In this document: in pieces, positions 8,942 to 18,745 of the stretch
How the letters are laid out: every line of letters starts with the position of its first letter
Numbering within the stretch: the first letter of the stretch is position 1
From: an uncultured Bacteroidota bacterium
GTDB taxonomy: Bacteria > Bacteroidota > Rhodothermia > Rhodothermales > Salinibacteraceae
NCBI GenBank assembly: GCA_913056185.1
Contig: CAJXLV010000024.1
Span: forward strand, 1-55,534
DNA: 55,534 nt
Direction: 5' to 3'
Program-made: the position numbers and the translations under genes
Notes under the pieces: model-generated
Databases searched by the model: none
Told to the model about the DNA's origin: nothing
What the model saw: only the letters and a program-made list of their open reading frames with translations

Positions 8942-9416
8942 GTCTTTTCTTTGATGTCTATTATGGTGTGTGCACAACGCGGTACAGAATCGCGTACTTA
9001 AGTCTTCGTTAGTTGCTTTCGGTTGTAGAACGCTAAGCAGGTACTAAACAGACCGGCATAATTTTTTGAATCGGCACCATCTTGATCGACTGTCAATCGA
9101 AGGGTCGACGAAGTCACTGAGATGCATCAGAGTCCTTCTGAGGCACTTCCTCCTGAGCTCGGCGAAAACGGTTCTTGGGGTTTTTTGCCTTTACGACCTA
9201 AAGCAATGCCACCTTAAGCAATCGGCGGCCAGATTTCAAGAACTTTCTCTTCCTCAATCAACCACCCAGGAATGGATCAGAAGTGCCTTCTTTAAGCTTT
9301 TAATCCAAACGTTTCGTATGTTCGAACAAAGCTCTGATTCGGATGCGTGGACAAGCCCCACAGGCATTCACCCATGAAAAGGAGGACAATGTGTAGGCAC
9401 TCGGAGGTTTCCAACC

Positions 9417-9599
9417 ATGCTTAGCGAGCGCTCCGGGCAGGAGGACACGGGGGCTTTTCTGAACCAAAGTCTCGGCGACCGAACAGGTAAGAAGCGTGAT
9501 AGAACTGAAAAAAGCGACACCTTGTACGACCCATCTACCCGAAATTACGACGTTTCTATCAGTAATGAGCCTCAACTCTCTCTGGAGATCCTGGAGTAG
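9417..9599 (+). CDS. possible small hydrophilic protein
   Basis: A 60-codon frame starting MLSERSGQEDTGAFLNQ and ending LSLEILE. A purine-rich ggagg sits nine bases before the ATG, which is acceptable spacing for a ribosome-binding site. The composition is hydrophilic with Asp/Glu and Lys/Arg mixed, without membrane segments or cysteines, and third-position GC is not as high as in surrounding genes. I recognise no family. It may simply be a chance frame in an AT-richer spacer. Confidence 0.2.
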   Translation: MLSERSGQEDTGAFLNQSLGDRTGKKRDRTEKSDTLYDPSTRNYDVSISNEPQLSLEILE

Positions 9600-9745
9600 G
9601 CGCGAGATCAACGGACTATGGACCCAGGATAGTTTGTACATGACGCGAAGGCTCTCTCGGTATTAGTCGGAAAAAAGGTCAAAGTCGTATCTGCCCAGAA
9701 AGATTTTTCTACCTCTACTCTCCCGCCAGCATGGCTCTGGCACTT

Positions 9746-9766
9746 CCCCTTCGCGCCCTGCTCCGG
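9746..9766. repeat. 21-bp direct repeat, right copy
   Basis: Exact match, same orientation, to 19-39. The copy lies in the gene-poor region between the TonB-receptor gene and fumC, about 9.7 kb from its partner. Together the two copies flank the six-gene minus-strand module. Confidence 0.6.
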
Positions 9767-10393
9767 CCCGACTTCCGGTCTCTGCTCTGATTCTCCATCC
9801 CGGAACCGCGCCCCGGTGCCGAATCGTTAAGATACGTCACTTTTTCATTCATGTGGCGCCCTTCCCGCATGTTGCCCACATGCGTTCGTCGCTCTTCTGT
9901 TGTTCGTTTTTCTTCTGTCTCTTCCCGGGCCAGCCCGGGACCTTGACACGCAGCGGGTCTCCGCTCGCCGGATTACGCAGGCCAATCCTGCCGGGGGTGC
10001 CCTCACATCGACCACTCGGATCGAGACCCTGTCGGCCCCCTGCCCCCGGAGATGCCTCCCGTGTTCTGCCTGCGAGACTCTGGTCCGTCCGCTCCTTCGG
10101 GCAAGCCTGCCGGAAGCGGCAGCTTTCGGAGTGCGGTCGGGAAGGAGTGCCCCCGCATTCCCACATGCCTCGCAAGACGATACCCGCACTCACAGAACCG
10201 GAAGCCCCTCGGGGGAGAATATCCGTGTTGAACTCGCATTCTCACTGCGAAGAAGCCTATGGGTGCCCCTTAACGGAAGACCCCCCTGGCTCCTTCGCAC
10301 ATCCTCAACACCGTAATTCGTTGAACCTCAACCTGACAAGCCCGAAGTTGGACCGCCCCTCTCGCCTCTCGCTCACGACCCTTTCTTCCTCCC

Positions 10394-11800
10394 ATGAGCA
10401 CCGACTACCGCACCGAACGCGACTCCCTGGGCGACGTGCGCGTGCCCGCCGACGCCCTCTACGGCGCCCAGACGCAACGGGCCAAGGACAACTTTCCCGT
10501 CAGTGACCTGCGGTTTTCGCGTCGCTTTATCGCTGCACTCGGCCACGTGAAGCAGGCGGCCGCCCACGCCAACCACGCCCTCGGGCGGCTCGCCCCCGAG
10601 ACGGCCGACGCCATCGCCGAGGCGGCCCAGGAAGTCATCGACGGCGCCCACGACGACGAGTTTGTGGTCGACATCTTCCAGACCGGAAGCGGCACCTCCA
10701 CCAACATGAACGCCAACGAGGTGATTGCCAACCGCGCCTCCGAGAAAATGGGGGAGGCGCGCGGGAGCAAGGCCGTGCACCCCAACGACGACGTCAACAT
10801 GTCGCAGTCGTCGAACGATACGATTCCGACCACCCTGCACGTGGCCGCGCGGATGGGGCTGGAGCGGGACTTGCTGCCCGCCCTGGAGGCTCTGCACGAG
10901 GCCCTGGCCGCCAAGGCCGAGGCCTTCGACGACGTCCTAAAGAGCGGCCGCACGCACCTCATGGACGCTACGCCCGTGCGGCTCGGGCAGGAGTTCGGCG
11001 GCTACGCGGCCCAGATCCAGCACGCCATCGACCGCATCCAAGAGGCCTCAGAGCGCCTCGGGGAGGTTACACTTGGCGGCACTGCCACCGGCACTGGCCT
11101 CAACTGCCCCGATGGCTTTCCCGAGACGGCCCTGCAGCGCCTCACCGACGCCACCGGCCTCGCCTTCCACAAAACCGATAATCACTTTGCCCAGCAGGCG
11201 GGCAAGGAGCTATACCTCGACGCCCACGGCGCCCTCAACACGCTGGCCACGGCCCTCCTCAAAATTGCCAACGACCTTCGCCACCTCTCCAGCGGCCCCA
11301 CCAGCGGCCTCGGCGAACTCAAGCTGCCCGTGATCCAGCCCGGCTCCTCCATCATGCCGGGCAAGGTGAACCCGGTGCAGAGCGAGCAGGTGATGATGGT
11401 CGCCACGCAGGTCACCGGCAACCACCAGACCATCACGATGGCCAACACGCACGGAAACTTTGAGCTGAACGTGATGATGCCGGTGATGGCGCACGCCATG
11501 CTTCAGAGCATCGACCTGCTGGCCAATAGTGTCGGCGCGTTCCGCACCAAGTGCATAGAGGGCATTGAGGCCGACCGTGAACGGTGCCGCGAGCTGCTGG
11601 AGCTAAACCCCTCAATCGCTACGGCCCTCAACACCGCGATTGGGTACGACCAGGCCAGCACGGTGGCCAAGACCGCTGCGGCCGAGCGCGAGAGTGTGCG
11701 CGAAGTCGTAAAGTCGATGGACCTGCTGAGTGACGCGGAGCTGGACGAGTACCTGGATGTGCGCCGCATGACGGAGCCGGGGGTGCCGGGCGAGGCCTAA
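10394..11800 (+). CDS. fumC: class II fumarate hydratase
   Basis: A 468-residue class II fumarase, which interconverts fumarate and malate in the TCA cycle in the cytoplasm. The superfamily signature GSSIMPGKVNPVQSEQ (317-332) contains the catalytic flexible loop. GSGTSTNMNANEV (98-110) and the SSND segment near 139-142 are fumarase-specific substrate-binding motifs, and the THLMDATPV stretch (187-195) carries the histidine region used by FumC. Length and motif set fit FumC rather than aspartase or argininosuccinate lyase. It appears to be monocistronic: the preceding genes are divergent, and a hairpin lies 40 bp past the stop. Confidence 0.96.
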   Translation: MSTDYRTERDSLGDVRVPADALYGAQTQRAKDNFPVSDLRFSRRFIAALGHVKQAAAHANHALGRLAPETADAIAEAAQEVIDGAHDDEFVVDIFQTGSGTSTNMNANEVIANRASEKMGEARGSKAVHPNDDVNMSQSSNDTIPTTLHVAARMGLERDLLPALEALHEALAAKAEAFDDVLKSGRTHLMDATPVRLGQEFGGYAAQIQHAIDRIQEASERLGEVTLGGTATGTGLNCPDGFPETALQRLTDATGLAFHKTDNHFAQQAGKELYLDAHGALNTLATALLKIANDLRHLSSGPTSGLGELKLPVIQPGSSIMPGKVNPVQSEQVMMVATQVTGNHQTITMANTHGNFELNVMMPVMAHAMLQSIDLLANSVGAFRTKCIEGIEADRERCRELLELNPSIATALNTAIGYDQASTVAKTAAAERESVREVVKSMDLLSDAELDEYLDVRRMTEPGVPGEA

Positions 11801-11840
11801 TTGTGCCGGGGCTGTTACGTTCCCGACTCGCCTTCACAAA

Positions 11841-11865
11841 GCCCCCTGCATCTTCGCTCAGGGGC
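11841..11865 (+). terminator. hairpin after fumC
   Basis: An inverted repeat gccccctg (11841-11848) pairs with caggggc (11859-11865), with one bulged C and a 10-base loop, 40 bp after the fumC stop. There is no clear T-run, so intrinsic termination is only suggested. Confidence 0.4.
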
Positions 11866-12007
11866 CTTCGTAGAGGCATTCCCTGTCGTTCGGGGCGGTA
11901 CGAACCGACGGGGGCCGTTCGTTGATACCAATGAGTAGATTCCTTTCGCTGCGGGCCGAGCTACACCCGCCGTTCGCACACTTATTTGCACGACTCCTCG
12001 CTTCTCC

Positions 12008-13561
<1,554 letters not shown>

Positions 13562-13665
13562 GCAGCGCTCTTCAATACGACGCGCTCCAGCCTCGTCTCC
13601 TCCGCCCCGCATCGTAGGGGGCGTTGTGAGGGATGCACTCGGAGACCTGCGTTGGAGAAACGGCG

Positions 13666-13714
13666 GCCGACAGCCCATCGGGGGGCAGGAACCGTCTTTC
13701 GGCGGTCTGTCGGC
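13666..13714 (+). other. long imperfect hairpin
   Basis: GCCGACAG (13666-13673) is perfectly complementary to CTGTCGGC (13707-13714). Directly inside, ACCG (13691-13694) pairs with CGGT (13703-13706), leaving a 17-base bulge on the 5' side. The result is a 12-pair stem about 105 bp after the protease stop. It could belong to the 3' end of that transcript or to the leader of the next gene. Confidence 0.45.
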
Positions 13715-13776
13715 TGTGAGTCCCCATGACGCGGCCTCCCTCGCGACGCAGCCCCCCTTGCCTTGGGGCCGGACTT

Positions 13777-13802
13777 CTCCCCCGGCTGAAGCCGGAAGGG
13801 AG
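13777..13802 (+). other. compact hairpin with TGAA loop
   Basis: CCGGC-TGAA-GCCGG (13782-13795) forms a perfect five-pair stem. It is extended by CTCCC (13777-13781) with GGGAG (13798-13802) across a two-base AA bulge, giving ten pairs in all. It sits 67 bp before the start of the small gene at 13869 and has no T-run, so a leader or mRNA-stability role is as likely as termination. A 16-bp part of its 5' flank recurs at 33062-33077. Confidence 0.45.
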
Positions 13803-13868
13803 ACTGCTTCTTCCCGCATCCTCCCCCACGAAGGACGCCCTTTTCTTCTCATCACCCCTCCCCTTCCC

Positions 13869-14114
13869 ATGCCCGATCTTCAGGACCTTCCGACACTTGA
13901 GACGCCCCCCACGGCGGCACGGATCACCGAAATGCGTGAAAAGGCCGCCGCGAAAGATGAAACAGTGCAGGTCCTCCTCCCCACCGAAACGGACCCTCCC
14001 GAGCGCCTGGTCGTCTCGCCCCGTGGCACCTGCGTGCTGTTGCAAGACACGCGCACCGCAAGCTTCAACCCATCGGTGCCCGCCGACGAAGTGGCGGATG
14101 CGCTGTCCGCATAG
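13869..14114 (+). CDS. small hypothetical protein (81 aa)
   Basis: I do not recognise a family. The 81-residue product is acidic, with an N-terminal region rich in Pro, Thr and Glu. A probable helix (about 18-30, ITEMREKAAAKDE) is followed by a short beta-rich core (about 31-62, with VQVLLPTE and RLVVSPRGTCVLLQD). There is one cysteine (Cys55) and no signal peptide or membrane segment. The ATG at 13869 is chosen because the frame upstream runs through hairpins and into the protease gene. The spacing to the next gene, which is convergent, is only 44 bp. Confidence 0.6.
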   Translation: MPDLQDLPTLETPPTAARITEMREKAAAKDETVQVLLPTETDPPERLVVSPRGTCVLLQDTRTASFNPSVPADEVADALSA

Positions 14115-14158
14115 ACCGCCCCCCAGCCTGGAGGCCCGACGGCACCAGCCGCGCACGG

Positions 14159-14458
14159 CTACGTCGTCACGATGCAGTTCGTCGTGCCAAACTCATTCGA
14201 CACAAAGTCATCGGCGTCGTCCTCCGTGATCCACCCGTCTGCATCGCTGTGATACAGGAAGGCGTACCGCTTCCCTTCCTCGAGCATCACATTGGTGCTG
14301 TAGGTGTGGTTGCTCCGGCGCACAAACCGGTGCTCGCCCGGGGTCCAGTCGTTAAAATCACCTGCCACGGAGAGATCATCCCCGTACGGATGATCATCCG
14401 GGAGGACAAAGGTAACCTTCACCTGGTTGCTGTCGCGCTTGTTGACCTTCTTGATCAT
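14159..14458 (-). CDS. stand-alone glycogen-binding/isoamylase N-terminal-like domain (CBM48 type)
   Basis: A 99-residue protein made of one early-set beta-sandwich domain. The motif VAGDFNDWTPGEHRF (about 31-45), followed by a WITEDD segment (76-81), is the hallmark of CBM48/AMPK-beta-like carbohydrate-binding domains found at the front of branching enzymes and isoamylases. No catalytic domain is attached and no signal peptide is present, so it is cytoplasmic. Similar single-domain proteins occur in bacteria as regulatory or scaffold subunits, but I cannot name a partner here. It is convergent with the small gene at 13869 and divergent from tyrA, so it forms its own transcription unit. Confidence 0.75.
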   Translation of the reverse strand: MIKKVNKRDSNQVKVTFVLPDDHPYGDDLSVAGDFNDWTPGEHRFVRRSNHTYSTNVMLEEGKRYAFLYHSDADGWITEDDADDFVSNEFGTTNCIVTT

Positions 14459-14783
14459 GGCTTTGACGTGCTGGTCCGAAGAGTTGTGAACGCGGCTTCC
14501 TCAACGAAAAAGCTGCGTATGCTTGAGGATACAACGCCGCAGCGACGATCCCCATTTCTCCCGCGAAGAGGAAGCGCTTCTTTCGTTTGTTTTTTGCAGG
14601 CGGGCCGCACAGCGCCCCCCTGAGTGGCCCAGCGGTCGCTCGCACGTGGTAGAGGCCTGCCGTCCCGCCCCTGACGGACCGATTTTGTCTCCACCAGGCG
14701 GCCCCAAAAGAACACTCGACGGTCCACAACGTGCATGCACGGACTCACTCCCCATTGCTCCCTCGCCCCGCCGCACACCTCGC
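14459..14783. other. divergent promoter region between CBM48-type gene and tyrA
   Basis: This 325-bp gap separates two divergent genes and must contain both promoters. It holds a T-rich patch at about 14576-14597 and GC-rich flanks. I see no recognisable riboswitch, T-box or operator. The tyrA reading frame stays open upstream to about 14523, but the ATG at 14784 directly precedes the nucleotide-binding fold and is preferred. Confidence 0.35.
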
Positions 14784-15899
14784 ATGTTGGATCGGATTGC
14801 TATTCTCGGAACCGGCCTCATCGGCGGATCGCTGGGACTGGCCTGGACCCAGAGGCGTCCCGACAGTACCATCGTAGGTCATGACCGCCCAGAGGTGCTG
14901 GCCCAGGCCGAAGCGCGCGGCGCCATCCACAAAAAAGCTGCGGACCCCGTCGCTGCCGTCGCGGACGCCGATGCCGTTGTGCTTGCCACGCCCCTTGCCA
15001 CCACCGTCCGCCTTCTCGATACCATCGCCGACCACCTGCCCCGTGGGTGCCTGGTAACGGACGTCGCCTCGGTGAAGCAGCCCGTGCTCGACCAGGCCCA
15101 CGACGTGCTGCCGCCCCACGTCTCGTTCCTCGGCGGCCACCCGATGGCCGGCGCCGAACAGGGCGGCATCGATCACGCAGATCCGCTCCTGTTTGAAAAT
15201 GCCGCCTACGTCCTCTGCCTGCCAAACGGCACAGACCAGGCCGCTCTGGAGGGCCCCCTCGCTCCTCTCCTGGATTTGGTAGACGCCAGCGGGGCACGCC
15301 CCATGGTCCTCGGGGCAGAGCGCCACGATCGCCTTGTGGCCGCGGTGAGCCACGTTCCGCAGTTGCTGGCCGTGGCGCTCGTGCGGCTGGCTGCAGCCAC
15401 GGACGACCAGGACGCCGATGAGTCGCTCGCGCTGGAACTTGCTGGCGGCGGATTCCGGGATATGACTCGCATTGCCGAATCGCCCTTCTCGATGTGGCGC
15501 GACGTGCTCGTGGGCAATGAAGGGGCCATCCACGATGCCTTGAGCCGCTTCCGGCGTCTCTTGGGCACCCTCCGCAGCCGCCTCCTGGAGGACGACCTGG
15601 AGGCGCTGGCGGAGCAGTTCGATGCGGCGCGCACGGCACGCGACGCTATTCCGCGCGACCGCAAAGGCTTTCTGCATCCATTGTCCGACATTTACGTGCG
15701 CGCCGCAGACGAGCCGGGCGTGCTCCACGACATTACCTCCTGCCTCTTGGAGGCGGAGATCAACATCAAGGACATTGAGCTGCAAACGATCCGGGAGGGA
15801 ACGGGCGGGACGTTCCGCCTTGCTTTTGAAACGGCCCAGGACGCCTCTGGGGCGGTGGAGGCGCTCACGGCGGCTGGCTTTGAGGCCCGACGTCCGTAG
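14784..15899 (+). CDS. tyrA: prephenate dehydrogenase with C-terminal ACT domain
   Basis: A 371-residue TyrA-type enzyme that oxidatively decarboxylates prephenate to 4-hydroxyphenylpyruvate in tyrosine synthesis. The Rossmann motif GTGLIGGSLG is at 9-18. The conserved GGHPMAGAEQGG segment (about 117-128) and the HDRLVAAVSHVPQ segment (about 184-196) form the active site. A C-terminal ACT domain (about 300-371, with EPGVLHDITSCL) implies feedback control by an amino acid, probably tyrosine. The start is fixed by MLDRIAILGTG. It is followed by a 642-bp gap, so it is probably monocistronic. Confidence 0.93.
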   Translation: MLDRIAILGTGLIGGSLGLAWTQRRPDSTIVGHDRPEVLAQAEARGAIHKKAADPVAAVADADAVVLATPLATTVRLLDTIADHLPRGCLVTDVASVKQPVLDQAHDVLPPHVSFLGGHPMAGAEQGGIDHADPLLFENAAYVLCLPNGTDQAALEGPLAPLLDLVDASGARPMVLGAERHDRLVAAVSHVPQLLAVALVRLAAATDDQDADESLALELAGGGFRDMTRIAESPFSMWRDVLVGNEGAIHDALSRFRRLLGTLRSRLLEDDLEALAEQFDAARTARDAIPRDRKGFLHPLSDIYVRAADEPGVLHDITSCLLEAEINIKDIELQTIREGTGGTFRLAFETAQDASGAVEALTAAGFEARRP

Positions 15900-16541
15900 C
15901 AAAGCTGGCGGCCAACGCCTCTATGGGGCGACATCGGCTGGACGTGTCCCCGGCCAGGGCCGAAAATCCTACCGGCCCTTCTCGCGCTCTACCCGATACC
16001 AGTTCTACCTGATACTATAGATAGGGTGCCTTCTCGCCCCGGCTGTTTCGACACTGTTGTATACGAGTTTAAGCAGATCCGCAAAAATACGTGCATTCAA
16101 GAGTCGTTCTGACCGACCGACGAGCAGGGAGCGGAGGGGGGCAGGCCCACAGGGCATCCCTTGGCATTCTCGTTGCATCAAGCGGATGCCGTCCGTGAAG
16201 GCTCGTCCCCGCCCTTCTTCCGAGAGATTCCCCCAGGGGCACTCGCTACGCAACGCCCCGACGCCGCCTCGCCTCCCAAGGGGACGGTCTCGCTGGCGCT
16301 CAGGGCGCTCCACTCGGCATGAGGAGGGGCAACGTTTTTTGCCGACCGACTTAAGCGTGCCCCCTTCGCCCTCTGCATTGAGCACACGGTTCCTTACGAA
16401 GTCGCAGTACTTTCAATCTACACGCCGGTCAAAATCATCCCCCCTTCGTTGACTCCGGCGTCAGCGACGGATATCATGGAATTCTCCTCCTTCCAGCGCG
16501 GACCCGATCGCATTTGTCTTCTTTTTTGACGCCTTAGCCCC
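15900..16541. other. 642-bp intergenic region upstream of gcvT
   Basis: No credible gene is seen. I looked specifically for a glycine riboswitch before gcvT and found neither the tandem aptamer cores nor the conserved gcc-gaagggg segment. The middle (about 16000-16090) is moderately AT-rich with promoter-like tatag and tatac patches, and the right end before gcvT has a T-run (cttcttttttg, 16519-16529). Short frames in this region have atypical composition and no ribosome-binding site. Confidence 0.35.
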
Positions 16542-17666
16542 ATGGCCGACCCTGCCTCCTCCTTGGACAAAACCCCCCTGCACGCGGCCCACGCCGACCT
16601 AGACGCTCGGATGATGGCGTTCGGGGGCTTCGAGATGCCAGTACAGTATTCCGGCATTATTGAAGAGCATATGGCCGTGCGCACCGCTGCGGGGCTGTTT
16701 GACGTGAGTCACATGGGCGAGGTCCTGATTCAGGGCCCAGAAGCCCTTGCGTTCGTTCAGCACCTCATTACCAATGATGCCTCCACGCTGTACGACGGAC
16801 GCGCGCTCTACACGGTCCTGTGTACGCCGGACGGGGGGATCATCGACGATGGCCTCGTGTACCGCCGAAGCGAGACGGAGTACATGATGGTGCTGAATGC
16901 GGCCAACATTGCGCGCGACCTGGAGTGGATGCGCCGTCACAACCCGATGGGGGCGGAGCTGACAGACATTTCGGGCACGACGGCCCTTCTTGCCCTCCAA
17001 GGCCCCAAGGCCCTTCAGATCGCCCAACCGCTGGTGAACGCCGATCTCAACGAGCTTTCGTACTACCATTTTTGGGAGCAAACGGACGGGGCGTTCTTGG
17101 GGTGCGACACGGCTCTTCTCTCCCGCACAGGCTACACGGGCGAACCGGGCCTGGAGCTGTACGTGCCCGCCGAGCAGGCGTCCCACGTCTGGGAAACTCT
17201 CCTGGACGCAGGGGCAGACCACGGCCTGCAGCCGGCTGGCCTGGGCGCGCGCGACACGCTGCGCCTGGAGGCCGGCCTCTGCCTCCACGGAAACGACATT
17301 ACCGAAGAGACCAACCCGTACGAGGCGGGACTGGGGTGGCTGGTAACGCTGGACAAGGGGGCGTTCATCGGGCGCGAGGCGCTTCGCTCCATCCATGAGA
17401 GCGGCCCCGACCGTGCCCTCGTCGGGTTTGTGGCCACCGAGCGTGGCATCCCTCGCCACGATCACGAGCTCCAGGCGCCGGACGGCACGCCCATCGGGAC
17501 GGTGACGAGTGGCTCCCAATCGCCCCTTCTGGAGACCGGCATTGGCCTGGGCTACGTTCCCAATAAACCGGAGTATACCGAGGAGGAGCGCCCCCTCCGC
17601 GTGGCCGGCCCCCGGCGCACCTTCTCCGTAAAGGTTGCCACGCCCCCCTTCCACGAACACTCGTAG
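16542..17666 (+). CDS. gcvT: glycine cleavage system T protein (aminomethyltransferase)
   Basis: A 374-residue aminomethyltransferase. With tetrahydrofolate it releases ammonia and 5,10-methylene-THF from the aminomethyl group carried on the H protein. The N-terminus [25 protein letters not shown] begins the GcvT folate-binding fold (described here in parts: [10 protein letters not shown] near 26-35, FDVSHMGE near 52-59). Further family motifs are LALQGPKA (about 150-157), [15 protein letters not shown] (about 194-208) and [16 protein letters not shown] (about 232-247). The C-terminal beta-barrel covers about 290-374. Length and motifs fit GcvT rather than YgfZ or dimethylglycine oxidases. 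No gcvH or gcvP lies next to it, so the system is split on this chromosome. comB follows 57 bp downstream on the same strand. Confidence 0.95.
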   Translation: MADPASSLDKTPLHAAHADLDARMMAFGGFEMPVQYSGIIEEHMAVRTAAGLFDVSHMGEVLIQGPEALAFVQHLITNDASTLYDGRALYTVLCTPDGGIIDDGLVYRRSETEYMMVLNAANIARDLEWMRRHNPMGAELTDISGTTALLALQGPKALQIAQPLVNADLNELSYYHFWEQTDGAFLGCDTALLSRTGYTGEPGLELYVPAEQASHVWETLLDAGADHGLQPAGLGARDTLRLEAGLCLHGNDITEETNPYEAGLGWLVTLDKGAFIGREALRSIHESGPDRALVGFVATERGIPRHDHELQAPDGTPIGTVTSGSQSPLLETGIGLGYVPNKPEYTEEERPLRVAGPRRTFSVKVATPPFHEHS

Positions 17667-17723
17667 CCTGCACCGGGGCCGCGGCCCCACCCTCCTTCCT
17701 CTGCGATCTAATTTGCCGACCGA

Positions 17724-18464
17724 ATGGACGCCGAAGTCTTTCTTACGCATTCCAATCTTTCGGACGACGACGTCCAGGGCCGTACGGTCATTGTCATTGA
17801 CGTGCTTCGCGCCTGCTCCACCATCGTCACGGCCCTGGAGCGAGGCGCACGGGCGGTGCTCCCTGTGCTCGACATGGCCCAGGCCGGCAAGCTCGCTGCC
17901 AACCTGGACCCCGATGTGTATCGCCTTGGGGGCGAGCGCAATGGGGAAAAGATCGAGGGCTATCACCTCGGCAACTCCCCGCCGGACTATACGCGCGAGC
18001 AGGTGGATGGCCGCGACGTGATCCTGAATACCACGAATGGCACCCGGGCACTGCGGCAGGCCCAAAAGGCCTCTACCCTCATTGCTGCCTGCTTCCTCAA
18101 TGCCGGACGCGTGGCCGATTTTGTGCGACGCACCTCCGAGTCGGTCACCATTGTGTGCGCGGGCCAACGCAACCGACTGTCCCTGGAGGATACCCTCTGT
18201 GCCGGCCTTCTCCTGGATCGGATCTGGCAGGGCGAAGAGCCGCGCCCCGTGACCGATTCCGCCCACACGGCGTACACCGTGTACAATACCGATCGCAACA
18301 ACCTCGACAGTGCCCTCCGTGGGGCCAACCATGCCGAATGGCTGGCCGCACAGGGCTACGAAGCCGACCTGGACTATTGCTTCCGCACCGACGCCCTGCC
18401 AGTGCTTCCCTACTACACCGACAATCGACTCCGTTTGTACGAGGATGTCGTTTCTAACAACTGA
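17724..18464 (+). CDS. comB: probable 2-phosphosulfolactate phosphatase (ComB family)
   Basis: A 246-residue protein matching the ComB family, which hydrolyses 2-phosphosulfolactate to sulfolactate. Family motifs seen are VIVIDVLRACSTIVTAL (about 21-37), LGGERNGEKIEGYHLGNSP (about 71-89) and LNTTNGTRAL (about 104-113), including acidic and Thr/Asn residues expected at the Mg2+/phosphate site. ComB was defined in methanogen coenzyme M synthesis, but homologues are widespread in bacteria, where the role is less clear. In a Salinibacter-like host, which makes sulfonolipids, a link to C3-sulfonate metabolism is attractive but is only inference. It lies 57 bp after gcvT on the same strand. A hairpin 82 bp past the stop may end the transcript. 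Confidence 0.85.
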   Translation: MDAEVFLTHSNLSDDDVQGRTVIVIDVLRACSTIVTALERGARAVLPVLDMAQAGKLAANLDPDVYRLGGERNGEKIEGYHLGNSPPDYTREQVDGRDVILNTTNGTRALRQAQKASTLIAACFLNAGRVADFVRRTSESVTIVCAGQRNRLSLEDTLCAGLLLDRIWQGEEPRPVTDSAHTAYTVYNTDRNNLDSALRGANHAEWLAAQGYEADLDYCFRTDALPVLPYYTDNRLRLYEDVVSNN

Positions 18465-18546
18465 GAAGTGGCGTTGACGACCGGGCTGTTTTTCTGTTTG
18501 TCAGAGCAATCCGGGGCACGAACGCACTTCGCCAATACACATCTGA

Positions 18547-18571
18547 GACGCCCCCGTGCCGAGAGGGCGTC
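18547..18571 (+). terminator. hairpin after comB
   Basis: GACGCCC (18547-18553) pairs perfectly with GGGCGTC (18565-18571) around an 11-base loop, 82 bp past the comB stop and 175 bp before ftsK. It has no T-run, so the terminator call is tentative. Confidence 0.4.
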
Positions 18572-18745
18572 CCCTGGGATGCACACCTGCAATTGCCCCG
18601 GCGCCTCCGCTGTCGTTGCAATTTTGCCGCCGTGCACGCACCTTAATGCCTGAAGCATCGCCGTCGCTCCCCCGGCAGAGCCCACACAGAGCCGGGTCCG
18701 GCACGGTCGCCTGCCCCGATTGCCCCTGCCCCCTCGCCCTCATCC

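Larger units (their letters stand above)
8942..10393. other. 1.45-kb gene-poor region
   Basis: No convincing homologous gene is visible here. The left half (about 8990-9720) is clearly richer in A+T than the surroundings, and the right half returns to high GC. A strong ribosome-binding-like aaggagg near 9377 precedes an ATG at 9390 that opens only a 10-codon peptide. A second ggagg near 9402 precedes the small reading frame listed separately. Short inverted repeats such as CCCGG/CCGGG around 9927-9942 occur in the right half. The region must hold the promoters for the leftward TonB-receptor gene and the rightward fumC, but I cannot place them with confidence. Confidence 0.4.
13562..13868. other. 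structured intergenic region after the DegP-type gene
   Basis: This 307-bp spacer lies between the protease stop and a small plus-strand gene. It contains two strong inverted repeats, listed separately, and a C-rich run before the next start. The reading frame of the downstream gene is open through it into the protease gene, but start choice and composition argue that this extension is not translated. No other gene is seen. Confidence 0.5.

Noticed and set aside
9300..9641. 113-codon minus-strand frame in the gene-poor region
   Set aside because: No ribosome-binding site, no family resemblance and mixed composition. It overlaps the plus-strand candidate at 9417.
15900..16541. Possible glycine riboswitch before gcvT
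   Set aside because: Neither aptamer core is found on reading the region.
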